A stretch of 16,820 nt of DNA, taken from the NCBI GenBank assembly GCA_024278215.1, contig JAJRTR010000127.1:1-16820 (forward strand), written 5' to 3'. The translations under genes and the position numbers were made by a program. This DNA is from a bacterium (GTDB lineage Bacteria; UBP15; UBA6099; JAJRTR01). Numbering within the stretch: position 1 is the first letter of the stretch; every line of letters begins with the position of its first letter. The notes beneath the pieces were generated by a model. The model worked only from the letters and a program-made list of their open reading frames with translations. It searched no databases and had not been told where the DNA came from. This document shows, piece by piece, positions 16,770 through 16,820 of the stretch.

Positions 16770-16820
16770 ATCATTTGAAATCAACCGGCAATGCGCACGG
16801 CATCGAGGCGGTGAATTAAA

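Overview
The window looks like ordinary chromosome from an uncultured, probably diderm (Gram-negative) bacterium of moderate to fairly high GC. Signs of an outer membrane are a TPR lipoprotein with a lipobox, two exported proteins, and one protein with a C-terminal beta-barrel-like region. A cysteine-rich ferredoxin-type protein hints at anaerobic metabolism. Taxonomy cannot be settled from this window. DnaK is of the short type (no Gram-negative-type insertion near residue 80), which is unusual beside outer-membrane proteins. No phage, IS transposase, CRISPR array, rRNA or tRNA is visible.

Layout. 1-945: 3' part of ileS. 1129-1623: TPR lipoprotein with its own likely promoter. 1624-2015: non-coding gap between convergent genes, with two terminator-like hairpins, one dispersed palindrome and a degenerate copy of it. 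2016-2954 (-): exported TPR protein. 2955-3367: divergent control region. 3368-4606: winged-helix/iron-sulfur protein, followed 43 nt later by an exported M14 zinc carboxypeptidase (4650-5696). 5827-7350 and 7404-8495 (both -): DUF2851 protein and the YchF-like NTPase, probably one transcript with ychF first. 8496-8761: divergent region with an array of hairpins. 8762-11041: priA. 11234-12349: exported beta-barrel-like protein. 12556-16700: chaperone cluster dnaK, grpE, dnaJ.

How the genes work together. The only clear functional module is the Hsp70 system: DnaK (ATPase), GrpE (nucleotide exchange) and DnaJ (co-chaperone), in the order dnaK-grpE-dnaJ. A consensus vegetative promoter lies in front of dnaK and no CIRCE or HAIR operator is seen. 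A 235-nt dnaK-grpE gap holds a terminator-like hairpin, a nested 94-nt palindrome and a possible second promoter, so grpE-dnaJ may be uncoupled from dnaK. The other genes are housekeeping (ileS, priA, ychF) or envelope/export functions with no evident shared pathway.

The most unusual signal is a family of short intergenic palindromes. The stem is CCCGCAT/ATGCGGG and the loop carries a conserved ATTTCAC (or its complement GTGAAAT). There are three clear copies at 1772, 8560 and 14501 and one likely eroded copy at 1983. The 8560 copy begins a run of three hairpins, and the 14501 copy sits inside a second, unrelated palindrome.
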